DNA from: Paracoccus pantotrophus
GTDB taxonomy: Bacteria; Pseudomonadota; Alphaproteobacteria; Rhodobacterales; Rhodobacteraceae
NCBI RefSeq assembly: GCF_008824185.1
Contig: NZ_CP044426.1
Coordinates: 620,001-684,000, forward strand
DNA length: 64,000 bases
Reading direction: 5' to 3'
Part shown: positions 8,616 to 16,733 of the stretch, in pieces
Position numbering within the stretch: the stretch's first letter is position 1
Layout of the letters: each line of letters opens with the position of its first letter
Notes under the pieces: generated by a model
What the model saw: only the letters and a program-made list of their open reading frames with translations
The model's database searches: none
Told to the model about the DNA's origin: nothing
Program-made: the position numbers and the translations under genes

Positions 8616-8692
8616 GGCGGAGTAGCTCAGCTGGTTAGAGCAGAGGAATCATAATCCTTGTGTCGGGGGTTCAAATCCCTCCTCCGCTACCA
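8616..8692 (+). tRNA. tRNA-Met (CAT)
   Basis: 77-nt cloverleaf with an encoded CCA. The D-arm GTAGCTCAGCTGGTTAGAGC, the anticodon loop AATCATAAT and the T-arm GGGGGTTCAAATCCC are all readable. The acceptor pairs GGCGGAG with CTCCGCT, giving one G-U at the top. Read as elongator Met; tRNA-Ile2 with a modified CAT is less likely on overall sequence. Its 3' 16 bases form the left attachment core of the adjacent mobile element. Confidence 0.93.
8677..8692 (+). other. attL core (within tRNA-Met 3' end)
   Basis: CCCTCCTCCGCTACCA, identical to 20589-20604. Integration leaves the tRNA intact because the element side restores nothing beyond the CCA. Confidence 0.85.
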
Positions 8693-8704
8693 CAGAATAG
8701 ATTG

Positions 8705-8737
8705 AGGCGCATTTCCGAAATGGAGATGCGCCTTTTT
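8705..8737 (+). terminator. Terminator between tRNA-Met and the integrase
   Basis: AGGCGCAT at 8705-8712 pairs with ATGCGCCT at 8726-8733, followed by a run of T through 8737. It lies inside the element, isolating the integrase from tRNA transcription. Confidence 0.8.
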
Positions 8738-8814
8738 CATTTTTAAATTCAATGTTTTGCTAGACTCCGTGACGCGGTGCGTCCCCGTGCATCCCCATGC
8801 CGCTTGTGGATATT

Positions 8815-8855
8815 GCAATATTGCTGCAATATTGTGGTAGCTGATTCGCAATATT
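8815..8855. promoter_or_regulatory. Three phased GCAATATT boxes upstream of the integrase
   Basis: GCAATATT at 8815-8822, 8826-8833 and 8848-8855, spaced 11 and 22 bp and so on the same DNA face. The same box recurs with 11-bp spacing near attR. This fits integrase arm-type or excisionase sites that could also autoregulate the integrase, whose ATG is at 8867. Confidence 0.6.
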
Positions 8856-8866
8856 TTGGTGCTGTC

Positions 8867-10075
8867 ATGGGGAAATTGAACGACGCAACGTGCCGCGGGG
8901 CGAAACCGAAGGAATCACTCTACCGGCTGCCCGATGGGCATGGGCTGTCGCTGGAGGTGCGCCCGTCGGGCAGCAAGGCTTGGCTGCTGTATTACCGCCC
9001 TCAAGGGGGCAAGCCCTCTTATAAGACGTTGGGCGCTTATCCTGCGATGGGCCTGGCCGCTGCACGGGATGCGGCCATGGCGCTGCGTGTGGGCGTAAAG
9101 GCGGGCCACGACCCCCGCGGCCCCCAAGCTGCCGAAGATGGCAGCGACCGCTTCAGCACCGTCGCCAAGCTCTGGTTTGAGGCGAACCGCGACTCATGGG
9201 TTCCAGCCCATGCCGCGCGAGTCTGGAATCGTATCGAGGCTGACGCGCTGCCCGATCTGGGCGACAAGGGGATGGGGCAGATCACGCCGCAGGATGTTCT
9301 CGCTGTCCTGCGCAAGGTGGAGGCTCGGGGCGCAATCGACGTGACCAAGCGCCTGCGGCAAAGCGTGCAGGCGGTCTTCACCTATGCCGTTGCATCGGGT
9401 CTTGCGAATGGCAATCCCGCGGTGGGGCTCAACGCCGCACTTAGGAAGACGCCCAAGGCGCGATCCTTTGGCTTCATCCCGCCCGAGCAGCTGCCTTGGT
9501 TCCTCCATCGGCTGCACGCTTCCAAGGTACGGGAAAGCACGAAGCTGGCACTGCTGTTCGTCCTGCATACGGCCTGCCGATCCGAAGAACTGCGAGGGGC
9601 GACGTGGGGCGAGATCCAGCGCGACAGGTGGCTGATTCCCGGTGTCCGCATGAAGATGGACCGCGATCACCAGATCCCGCTCACGCCCCAGTCAAAGGCG
9701 CTGCTCAAGCGCATGAAGGCTCTGGCGAAGGGGGAGCGACTAGCCGACCTGAGCTATAACGCCATGCACAGCGCGTTGCGGAAGATCACGGGTGAGGCGT
9801 GGCGCGATCCTTCCGGGAAGCCCGCCACGGTTCACGGGTTCCGGTCGACGTTCCGCACGGCCGCGACTGATTCCGAACTGTGGCGCGATGAGGCGATCGA
9901 GCGGGCGTTGGCCCACGTCGAAAAGAACAAGGTGAAGGCCAGTTATAACCGCAGCTTGTATTGGGATGAGCGAGTCCGAATGGCGCATTGGTGGAGCGAT
10001 TATCTCGACGCTGCCGAAGCCAAAGGCCGGGCAGATGCGGAAAAACATTCATTGGATGACTTGCTGTCACAGTAA
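8867..10075 (+). CDS. int: Tyrosine integrase (P4/DUF4102 type)
   Basis: 402 aa from ATG 8867; the frame is open from 8777 but the upstream part covers the arm-site repeats. The N-terminal arm-binding DUF4102 domain includes LPDGHGLSLEV and the KTLGAYPAMGLAAAR stretch. The catalytic domain shows the first Arg in HTACRSEELRGATW, the HGFR box (HGFRSTFRTAA) and the tyrosine in KASYNRSLYW. It catalyses recombination between the element and the 3' end of tRNA-Met. Its position beside attL is standard for tRNA-targeting integrases. Confidence 0.95.
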   Translation: MGKLNDATCRGAKPKESLYRLPDGHGLSLEVRPSGSKAWLLYYRPQGGKPSYKTLGAYPAMGLAAARDAAMALRVGVKAGHDPRGPQAAEDGSDRFSTVAKLWFEANRDSWVPAHAARVWNRIEADALPDLGDKGMGQITPQDVLAVLRKVEARGAIDVTKRLRQSVQAVFTYAVASGLANGNPAVGLNAALRKTPKARSFGFIPPEQLPWFLHRLHASKVRESTKLALLFVLHTACRSEELRGATWGEIQRDRWLIPGVRMKMDRDHQIPLTPQSKALLKRMKALAKGERLADLSYNAMHSALRKITGEAWRDPSGKPATVHGFRSTFRTAATDSELWRDEAIERALAHVEKNKVKASYNRSLYWDERVRMAHWWSDYLDAAEAKGRADAEKHSLDDLLSQ

Positions 10076-10174
10076 ATGTGAAAATACCTAAGTATTGCAA
10101 AGGGTTGCTGGTGGGCGCATATTAATGCCCACGGCCGCGGCTCTTTTTATCGGACGCAATAATGCCAAAGAGAA

Positions 10175-10205
10175 AGGGCCAAGGGATTCGCAGTCCCTCG
10201 GCCCT
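10175..10205 (+). promoter_or_regulatory. Strong hairpin at the 5' end of the primase gene
   Basis: AGGGCC/AGGGA at 10175-10186 pairs with TCCCT/GGCCCT at 10194-10205 across a 7-base loop, followed by GAATTTT. It lies between the integrase and the likely primase start at 10222, and may terminate integrase transcripts or attenuate the replication gene. Confidence 0.6.
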
Positions 10206-10221
10206 GAATTTTGGTGAACAC

Positions 10222-12699
10222 ATGCAAGATAATACACGCCCCGAGTCTGTGCAAGACTATTCCCTTGACGATCTTCTGAATGACCACCTGCCGTCCGCGC
10301 AGGTGGTCCCGCTGCATGGCCCCCTGGATCGACCGATCACACTGGCGCGCTTCCCCGATCAGGGGGCGCACAGCAAGGGCGAGCATCGCCTGAGCCTGCG
10401 CAAGCTGGCCGAGCGCATCGCCGCCAAGACCGCACCCGCCAAGGACAGGCTGCCGTGGCTGAAGCTGGCCCGGTTTGGCGACGTGAAAACCCCGCAAGGG
10501 TGCCTGCGGCACAATGCCAACGTGCTGGCAGTGAGCGGAGTCGAGGCCGACTATGACGCGGGGCAACTCAGCCTGGACGACGCGGCGCGGCTGTTGGAAG
10601 CGGCCGGGATTGCAGCGCTGCTTTACACGTCAGCCAGCCACAGCCCCGAGGCGCCGCGGTGGCGAGTGCTGGCGCCACTCAGCCGCGAACGTGAGCCGGG
10701 TGTGCGCGAAGCGCTCTGCGCCAGGCTCAACGGCGCGCTGGGCGGGGTGCTGGATGGCGCATCCTTCACGCTTTCGCAGGCGTTTTATTACGGCGCCGTC
10801 AAGGGCAGGCACCCTGTCGAAACGCTGCTGGTCGATGGCAATTACCTTGATCTGGTCGAGGGGGTGGCGCCGCTGGGCAAAGACGGCCGCCCCTGGCAGG
10901 CGCGCCCCGCCGCCGACCCCCACAGCCTGGACTCGCTGCTTGCCGATCCGCCCCCGCCCGTGGATTGGCATGCGGTTAACGCCGCCCTGCAGGCCATTCC
11001 CCCCGACTGCAGTTATGACGACTGGCTCAAGGTCGGCATGGCGCTGCACCATGCGACCGATGGCAGGGACGAGGGGTTCACGGTCTGGGCCGATTGGTCG
11101 CAGTCGGTCGAGAATGCCGCCAGTGACCGGGAACTGACCGCGAAATGGCGCAGCTTCGGGACGCGGGAGGGCGGCGGCGTCACCTTGGGCAGCCTGTTCC
11201 ATCTGGCCGGGCAGCGGCATCAGGGGGTTGCCGTGGAAGCCGACGATTTTGACGACCTGGACGACGATACGCCGAGCGCAAAACCGCAACCGCGAAGGCA
11301 GAAAATCCGGCTGCTGGATCCAGCCGACCCGATGCCATCGGCGCGCCATCTGGTGCGGGACAGATACACTTCGCCCGAGAATCTGCGGACGCTGCACCAT
11401 TATCGCGGCAGCTTCTGGGAATGGAATGGGGCTTGCTACCGCGATCTGGACGAAGCTGCCACTCAGGCCGCCATCTGGACGTATCTGGAGCCGATGCGGA
11501 AACTCAGCCTGAAAGGCAAGGAAACGAGCTTCAAGCCTTGCGCGAGTTCGGTTGCCAACGTGCTGGCGGCCACAAAGGCCGTCACGCACCTGCCGACCGA
11601 TATGCAGAGTCCATCTTGGCTGAGCGGCGCCATGGGTCCGAATCCGATGGAATTGGTCCCTGTCGCCAATGGCCTGCTGCACCTGCCCAGCGGGCGCCTG
11701 CTGCCGCCGACACCGGCATTCTTTACCCTGGCCGCATCCGATGTTGCATTTGATCCCGACGCAGCCGAGCCATCCGAATGGTTCCGCTTTCTCGATCAAG
11801 TCTGGCCGGGCGATCACGAGTCTATCGACACGCTGCAGGAAATCTTTGGCTACTTGCTTTCTGCCGATACGTCCCAGCAGAAAATCCCGCTAATCGTCGG
11901 GCCGAAGCGATCAGGCAAAGGAACAATCGCCCGCGTGCTGACTGCGCTGGTCGGGCAAGGCAATGTGGTATCTCCTACGCTGAATAGCTTGGCCACCAAC
12001 TTCGGCGCCGAACCGCTGATCGGGAAATCGGTTGCGATCATCGGGGATGCGCGGCTGTCAGGTAAGGTCGACCGGGATGCCATAACGGAGCGGCTGCTGG
12101 GCATCTCGGGCGAGGACTCGCAATCAATCGACCGGAAGTATCGGGGGGCTTGGCATGGCCGCTTGGGCGTTCGCTTCCTGGTCATGTCGAATGAACTGCC
12201 AGCCCTGAAGGATGCCTCCGGGGCGCTGGCCGGCCGCTTCCTGTTGCTGACCATGAATCAATCGTTTTACGGGCGCGAGGACAGGGGGCTTGCCGCCCGC
12301 TTGCTGTCAGAACTGCCCGGCGTCCTGAACTGGGCACGGGAAGGTTATCTGCGTTTGAACCGCCGCGGGCATTTTGTTCCGCCCGCAAGCGCCCGCGAGA
12401 GCGTTGAGGCGCTGGAGGCGCTGGGTTCGCCCATTTCAGCTTTTATCAAGGATCGCTGCGAGGTGGCGCCAGGTTTGACGGTTAGCTGCGATGATTTGCA
12501 TTCGGCATGGCGTGAATGGTGCGCAACGAACCGGCGCGACTATCCCGGTACGATTGCCAGTTTCGGGAAAGACCTGCATGCAGCTGTCCCTGGTCTGACT
12601 GTATCGCGCCCGCGGGGCGATGGGCAGCGAACGCGCCACTACAACGGAATTGGCTTGAACGCATCAGGACGCATCGCTTCCGATCCTTTCGACGATTGA
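10222..12699 (+). CDS. Primase-helicase (AEP-type primase plus D5/P4-type SF3 helicase)
   Basis: 825 aa from ATG 10222; ATG 10162 is also in frame, but the added 20 codons encode the hairpin above. The N-terminal half has an AEP-like primase region with an acidic EADYD motif (about residues 105-120) and a PriCT-type segment DCSYDDWLKVGMALHHA. The C-terminal half is a D5-N plus superfamily-3 helicase with Walker A GPKRSGKGT (about residue 560) and Walker B SVAIIGDAR. Such fused proteins start and drive replication of phages and satellites such as P4. The iteron structure immediately downstream may be its origin. Confidence 0.9.
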   Translation: MQDNTRPESVQDYSLDDLLNDHLPSAQVVPLHGPLDRPITLARFPDQGAHSKGEHRLSLRKLAERIAAKTAPAKDRLPWLKLARFGDVKTPQGCLRHNANVLAVSGVEADYDAGQLSLDDAARLLEAAGIAALLYTSASHSPEAPRWRVLAPLSREREPGVREALCARLNGALGGVLDGASFTLSQAFYYGAVKGRHPVETLLVDGNYLDLVEGVAPLGKDGRPWQARPAADPHSLDSLLADPPPPVDWHAVNAALQAIPPDCSYDDWLKVGMALHHATDGRDEGFTVWADWSQSVENAASDRELTAKWRSFGTREGGGVTLGSLFHLAGQRHQGVAVEADDFDDLDDDTPSAKPQPRRQKIRLLDPADPMPSARHLVRDRYTSPENLRTLHHYRGSFWEWNGACYRDLDEAATQAAIWTYLEPMRKLSLKGKETSFKPCASSVANVLAATKAVTHLPTDMQSPSWLSGAMGPNPMELVPVANGLLHLPSGRLLPPTPAFFTLAASDVAFDPDAAEPSEWFRFLDQVWPGDHESIDTLQEIFGYLLSADTSQQKIPLIVGPKRSGKGTIARVLTALVGQGNVVSPTLNSLATNFGAEPLIGKSVAIIGDARLSGKVDRDAITERLLGISGEDSQSIDRKYRGAWHGRLGVRFLVMSNELPALKDASGALAGRFLLLTMNQSFYGREDRGLAARLLSELPGVLNWAREGYLRLNRRGHFVPPASARESVEALEALGSPISAFIKDRCEVAPGLTVSCDDLHSAWREWCATNRRDYPGTIASFGKDLHAAVPGLTVSRPRGDGQRTRHYNGIGLNASGRIASDPFDD

Positions 12700-12707
12700 A
12701 AGGGCCT

Positions 12708-12853
12708 TGGTCCGCGTGGTCCGCGTTGGTCCGCGGACTTCTTAATACCGCACACGAGGGAAGAAGAAGACGAAAGAATGAGAGGTAGTAAGGGGATGGG
12801 CAGTAAAGGATACAATGGGAAAATGCGCGGACCAACGCGGACCACGCGGACCA
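12708..12853. repeat. Iteron-built 28-bp inverted repeat; candidate replication origin
   Basis: The left arm 12708-12735 is three tandem TGGTCCGCG copies (12708, 12717, 12727). The right arm 12826-12853 is the exact reverse complement, with CGCGGACCA at 12826, 12836 and 12845. The 90-base centre is purine-rich on the + strand and lower in G+C. It starts 8 bases after the primase-helicase stop. P4 uses repeated short iterons, recognised by its primase-helicase, as ori and crr; the similarity in layout suggests an origin here. Confidence 0.7.
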
Positions 12854-12963
12854 GAATCCCATGCGTCCTTATGGGTCCTTCCCCTGCCGGGTGCATCGCG
12901 GGGGACGCTGACCGCGATTCATCGGGCTGTTCAAAATTTTCAACTTAAGGCTTGCCGATCAAA

Positions 12964-13500
12964 ATGCAGAATTTTCGATCTAACGACCCGGACATCCTGC
13001 TTGACGAACTGGGCGGCGATCCGCCCCCGGCGCGTTCCGGCGGGACCATCCACGAATCCGAACTGGCGGCGCTGCTGGGCATCACCCGGCAGGCCGTGGC
13101 CGAGAAGGTGCGAAGCGGCATCCTCAAGCGGGTGAGCCGCGCGACGTTCGCCTACCCCGACGCGGTGCGCGATTACTGCGCCCATTTGCGCGAACACGCT
13201 GGGCGGGCAGGGCGCCCTTCTGCCGCTGGCGGTGATGAATATAAGGTTGAGCGCACCCGCCTGGCGCGGGAGCAGGCCGACGCAACCGCGCTGAAAAACG
13301 CCCAGCTTCGCGGCGAGCTTGTGCCCGTCGCTGACACGCTCAGGGAATGGCAGGCGATCTTGCGGGACATCCGCGCCGCTATGCTGGCCGTGCCGAGTCA
13401 ATTCGCCTCGACGCAGCCGCATCTGACCGTGCATGACATTGCCGCCCTGACCGATGAAATCAAACGCGCCCTGGAGGGGCTGGCAGATGGGAACGCTTGA
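12964..13500 (+). CDS. Phage terminase small subunit (lambda Nu1-like)
   Basis: 178 aa from ATG 12964; a TTG at 12952 lies too close to the TAAGG ribosome site. The N-terminal winged helix-turn-helix is IHESELAALLGITRQAVAEK (about residues 30-50), as in Nu1/DNA-packaging proteins. A long helix with RTRLAREQADATALKNAQLR follows and probably mediates assembly with the large subunit. It recognises the packaging (cos) site. Its end overlaps the large terminase start by 14 bases. Confidence 0.85.
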   Translation: MQNFRSNDPDILLDELGGDPPPARSGGTIHESELAALLGITRQAVAEKVRSGILKRVSRATFAYPDAVRDYCAHLREHAGRAGRPSAAGGDEYKVERTRLAREQADATALKNAQLRGELVPVADTLREWQAILRDIRAAMLAVPSQFASTQPHLTVHDIAALTDEIKRALEGLADGNA

Positions 13501-15250
13501 GAAACTGCGCCGCGACGCGATGGAGTCGCTACGCCCGCCGCCCTCGATCCCGCTTTCCGAATGGATTGAGTCCAACGTCTTCCTGCCGCAGACAGCCAGC
13601 GCCACACCCGGCAAGATGAGGCTTTGGAAATTCCAGGAGGGGATTGCTGACGCCTTCACCGATCCCGGCATCAGCGAAATCATCGTGCGCAAGTCGGCGC
13701 GCGTGGGCTTCAGTCAGTTGCTCATGGGCTACATTGCACACACGGTTGCGACAAACCCGTGCCCGATCCTGGCAACGCAGCCAACGCAGGACGACAGCCG
13801 GGCTTTTAGCGTGGACATTGAGGCCATGTTTGAGGCCAGCCCGACATTGCGCGGCCTCATCAGCGACGGGGCCGACGATAGCGGGCGCTCTACCCTCATG
13901 CGCCGCCTGTTCGGGGGCGGCTCGCTCGAATTCCTCAGCGCGTCCAGCCCGAGGGCGTTCCGCCGCAAGCTGGGCAAGGTGTGCATCGGGGATGAGATTG
14001 CCGCTTATGAGGTAAGCGAGGAAGGTTCGATTCTCGATCTTCTGCGGATGCGCTCACAAACTTACCGTGACCGGAAAATCATTTTCGGCGGGACTCCGAT
14101 CTTCAAGGGCGATGCCGTCGACTCCCTGTATGAGGACTCAGATAAGCGCATTTTCGAAGTCCGCTGTGTTGAATGCCACGACTTCGCGGAAATCGAGTTC
14201 AAGCACCTGGAATTCGACCCGCAGGACATCGACAAGGGCGTGAACTGGATTTGCCCATGTTGCGGCAGCGTGGTTCCCGAAAGCCGAAAAGCCGAGATGG
14301 TGGCAAATGGCCGATGGCGGGTGACGAATCCCGAGAGCAAGACTCGAGCCGGATTCAAACTAAATAGCTTGGTTTCGCCCCACTATAATGCCCGCTGGCA
14401 AGTGATTATCTCGGAGTTCCTGAAAGCCAAGTCCGATCCCGCCGCCCTGCAAGCCTGGACAAACCTTCTGCTGGGTGAAGGCTGGGAACAAACTGGCGAA
14501 GGCATTACCGAATCGGCCCTGACTCTTGTTCAGGCGAACCTGGAAGCGATCCCAGGGTCTACCCTTTACCTGACGGGGGGCTGCGACGTGCAGGCGGATC
14601 GCCTGGAACTGTCCACCGTCGCCTGGGATGCCGAAGGGCGCGGCACCATCCTGGCGCATGAAACCGTCTGGGGCGATCCGCTGGCAAATGACGTTTGGGT
14701 CGCGTTGGCCGATCTAATCGGCAGGCGCTTTCAGCACCCGCGGGGCGGCACTATCGCTTATGACAAGGTGCTTTGCGATGCCGGCGACGGCGTACGGGCT
14801 GCTGCGATCTATTCCTTCTGCCGTGGTAGGGCGCCGCTTGTGTTCGCGTCAAAGGGCGTCAGCGGATGGAAACAACCGCCCGTCACGCTTGGCAAGGCTG
14901 CTGACAAGACGATCCGCCTGCAACTGCTGGGCGTCGATGGACTCAAAGACCGCGTTCACCGCATGGCGACAGCCGGGACACTCGCGTTCAGCGACAGCTT
15001 GCCCCCGACCTATTGGGAACAGCTGGCAGGCGAGGAAATCCGCGTGAAATACAGCCGCGGTTTCGCGGTGCGGCAGTGGCATCAGATAACCGGGCGCCGA
15101 TCCGAAGCCCTCGATTGCGCTGTTATGGCGCTGGGTGCAAAGCACCTGCTCCACTGGAAGCCTGACCGGCGCGCCGAAGAACTGAGTTCCGCCGCCGCGC
15201 CCCGAAAGGCACCCGCGGTTATTCGCTCCAAATGGCTGTCGGGCGGCTAG
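13487..15250 (+). CDS. Phage terminase large subunit (GpA family)
   Basis: 587 aa from ATG 13487, with GAGGGG upstream and overlapping the small subunit gene. Packaging ATPase with an atypical Walker A region VRKSARVGFSQ and Walker B VCIGDEIAAYE. A zinc-knuckle-like CxxC pair occurs in VECHDF/CPCCG (about residues 225-265). The C-terminal nuclease domain has GGCDVQADRLEL and a distal SEALDCAVMALG acidic motif. The GpA class implies cos-type cutting of DNA into the prohead. Full length for the family. Confidence 0.93.
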   Translation: MGTLEKLRRDAMESLRPPPSIPLSEWIESNVFLPQTASATPGKMRLWKFQEGIADAFTDPGISEIIVRKSARVGFSQLLMGYIAHTVATNPCPILATQPTQDDSRAFSVDIEAMFEASPTLRGLISDGADDSGRSTLMRRLFGGGSLEFLSASSPRAFRRKLGKVCIGDEIAAYEVSEEGSILDLLRMRSQTYRDRKIIFGGTPIFKGDAVDSLYEDSDKRIFEVRCVECHDFAEIEFKHLEFDPQDIDKGVNWICPCCGSVVPESRKAEMVANGRWRVTNPESKTRAGFKLNSLVSPHYNARWQVIISEFLKAKSDPAALQAWTNLLLGEGWEQTGEGITESALTLVQANLEAIPGSTLYLTGGCDVQADRLELSTVAWDAEGRGTILAHETVWGDPLANDVWVALADLIGRRFQHPRGGTIAYDKVLCDAGDGVRAAAIYSFCRGRAPLVFASKGVSGWKQPPVTLGKAADKTIRLQLLGVDGLKDRVHRMATAGTLAFSDSLPPTYWEQLAGEEIRVKYSRGFAVRQWHQITGRRSEALDCAVMALGAKHLLHWKPDRRAEELSSAAAPRKAPAVIRSKWLSGG

Positions 15251-15432
15251 CCTGGCTGAATATTTTCAGCGCCTGCTATCCAATCGGTGCAATCGCGCCA
15301 AGTCCCTTCAAACAGGACCTCGCCCGTGTCTTGCCGCGTGATTTGATAACGAATCGGCTGATCTAGGATATCGTAAGCGTGGTTCCTTATTTCCTGGACG
15401 AAATAACCTTTTTCACGGAATGGGTTACTCAT
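15247..15432 (-). CDS. Small hypothetical protein of the satellite
   Basis: 61 aa, ATG at 15432 with GAAAGGG 9 bases upstream. Aromatic and mixed alpha/beta (YQITRQDTGEVLFEGTWRD), soluble, no known motif recognised. Its start overlaps the stop of the 58-aa gene upstream (ATGA), so the two are coupled. It lies antisense between terminase and the head genes and overlaps the last four bases of the terminase gene. Confidence 0.65.
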   Translation of the reverse strand: MSNPFREKGYFVQEIRNHAYDILDQPIRYQITRQDTGEVLFEGTWRDCTDWIAGAENIQPG

Positions 15433-15605
15433 TGCGCGGCCCTTTCTGCGAGCGCATAAAGATAACCGACTCCAAAGCCCGTTTCATTGGCTGCCGCGGC
15501 GCGGATTTTCTGCACCAGTAGCGGCATATTTCCGGTTTTGCAAATGGCTGCGAGGTCGTGCGCAGCTTCGGCCCTGCCTCTGGCGCATTCCATTGAATAA
15601 TCCAT
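15429..15605 (-). CDS. Small hypothetical protein of the satellite
   Basis: 58 aa from ATG 15605 with an AAGGGA ribosome site; a longer in-frame ORF to 15656 lacks one. Alpha-helical, alanine-rich with two cysteines, no membrane segment. Coupled to the 61-aa gene downstream. An overlapping ORF in another frame (15425-15637) has unnatural composition and was not chosen. Function unknown; the position suggests regulation or helper interference. Confidence 0.6.
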   Translation of the reverse strand: MDYSMECARGRAEAAHDLAAICKTGNMPLLVQKIRAAAANETGFGVGYLYALAERAAQ

Positions 15606-15698
15606 GGTGATTCCCTTCGTTGCGATGGGATCACCATGGCGAGAAAATTCGACCAATGCTAGAAACGAATAAAGTGGGTTTCACTTTAAAAGTGAAAC

Positions 15699-16013
15699 TT
15701 AGCGGCCTGACCGGGTTGCGATGATGGTGGCAATGTTCCCAGCCTTGAAGGCTTCCGCCGCGCGCGCGATGATCATGGCCGCAGCGGCTTCTGTTGCGTC
15801 CGCAATGTCGGGGGATGTGCTTACGAAAGGGATGCGGGCAAAATCCCGCCCGACACGCGCAATCGCCATGCTGGGCGTGAGCCAATCGGGAACTTCGTGA
15901 CCCTCGAAAATCGAAGTCCGTTCCGCTTGGGTTGCCGGTCGCACCCAGGCGCGCCGCTTTGGAAAACGCTGGGCGAAGCGGCTGTCGATTTTTGCGGATG
16001 ATTCGAGGCTCAT
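15699..16013 (-). CDS. Hypothetical protein of the satellite
   Basis: 104 aa from ATG 16013 with AGGA at the right spacing; the ORF is open to 16076 but upstream codons are low-complexity. A basic middle (RFPKRRAWVRP) is followed by a C-terminal alanine-rich helix. First gene of a three-gene minus-strand cluster, divergent from the MerR-like gene across a 192-base region full of symmetrical repeats. I do not recognise it. A divergent regulator pair would be typical of a phage switch, but this is inference. Confidence 0.6.
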   Translation of the reverse strand: MSLESSAKIDSRFAQRFPKRRAWVRPATQAERTSIFEGHEVPDWLTPSMAIARVGRDFARIPFVSTSPDIADATEAAAAMIIARAAEAFKAGNIATIIATRSGR

Positions 16014-16205
16014 TTTTCCTGCTGCTGCTGAAAGGTGGGGCGGCGCCAATCCCTTAACGCCGCCCCCTTCGCCCATCGAAGCCGCACCGGGCAGGGAGGA
16101 TGATCTGCCCGGTGCGAGACCAACCTACATCCATCTAACGCGCCGCGTCAAGTTATTTGACTCGACGCGTCAAGTGTGCGATAGCCTGGTTGACCAGGAG
16201 GCTGC
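16014..16205. promoter_or_regulatory. Divergent control region of the satellite
   Basis: Contains GTCAA at 16147-16151, TTGAC at 16157-16161, GTCAA at 16169-16173 and TTGAC at 16190-16194. Overlaid is the direct repeat CGCGTCAAGT at 16144 and 16166 (22 bp, two helical turns). CCTGG-TTGA-CCAGG (16185-16198) is a palindrome that overlaps the AGGAGG ribosome site of the MerR-like gene. Probable operator array for divergent promoters. Confidence 0.55.
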
Positions 16206-16733
16206 ATGAAAACCTTTCTCGATACCGCCCGAGCCATGGCCGCCGTTGACGCGATGCCGCACGAGCTGATTCCGACGCTGCTGCGACGAATCCGCATTTT
16301 CGACGCCAAGGGACTCATCCCTGTCCAGCGCGGCGAAACCGGACGACGCGAGGGACGACTCGACATTGCGGGCGCATGTATGGCGCGCGTCATGTCGGAA
16401 CTGATCGACTTCGGACTCGACGCCGAAACCCTGCGCGGGCTGCGCCAGCGCCTCGACTTCATGGACCCGGAAAAACAACGCAGCGAATTCGCCAGCGCCG
16501 TGGAACTGATCCGGGAAGGGACGCCGATCCGGTTGCGTGTCTGGCTGAACCTGCAGCTTGACCCGTGGGCGAAGTTTCACAGTTTCGCGCTCGACGGGCT
16601 GCCCGAGACCGACGACACGCTGCGGGCCGAGCGCGCCCGTGCGATGCTGAAGGGACCGGAAAGCCGCGCGCTGCTGTCGCTAGATCTTACGGGCCTGCTG
16701 GAGCCGTTTATCGTCGCGTTCGAGGAAGCCTGA
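16206..16733 (+). CDS. MerR-like regulator coupled to portal
   Basis: 175 aa with AGGAGG at 16196-16201. Residues ~25-75 look like a MerR-type winged helix: RRIRIFDAKGLIPVQRG corresponds to the wing/second helix pattern, followed by helical ACMARVMSELIDFGLDAETL with the family's spacing. The remaining ~100 residues are helical and unrecognised. Its stop overlaps the portal start (TGATG), so it heads the head-gene operon. It may activate or repress morphogenesis genes and could bind the repeats just upstream. The family call is by eye. Confidence 0.5.
   Translation: MKTFLDTARAMAAVDAMPHELIPTLLRRIRIFDAKGLIPVQRGETGRREGRLDIAGACMARVMSELIDFGLDAETLRGLRQRLDFMDPEKQRSEFASAVELIREGTPIRLRVWLNLQLDPWAKFHSFALDGLPETDDTLRAERARAMLKGPESRALLSLDLTGLLEPFIVAFEEA

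Noticed and set aside
12516..12788. Small ORFs across the iteron inverted repeat on both strands
   Set aside because: They are produced by the repeated GGTCCGCG words and overlap the primase-helicase end; no ribosome sites or protein-like composition.
12700..12860. CRISPR array
   Set aside because: The repeats are 9-mers in two mirrored clusters with no regular spacers and no cas genes in the window.
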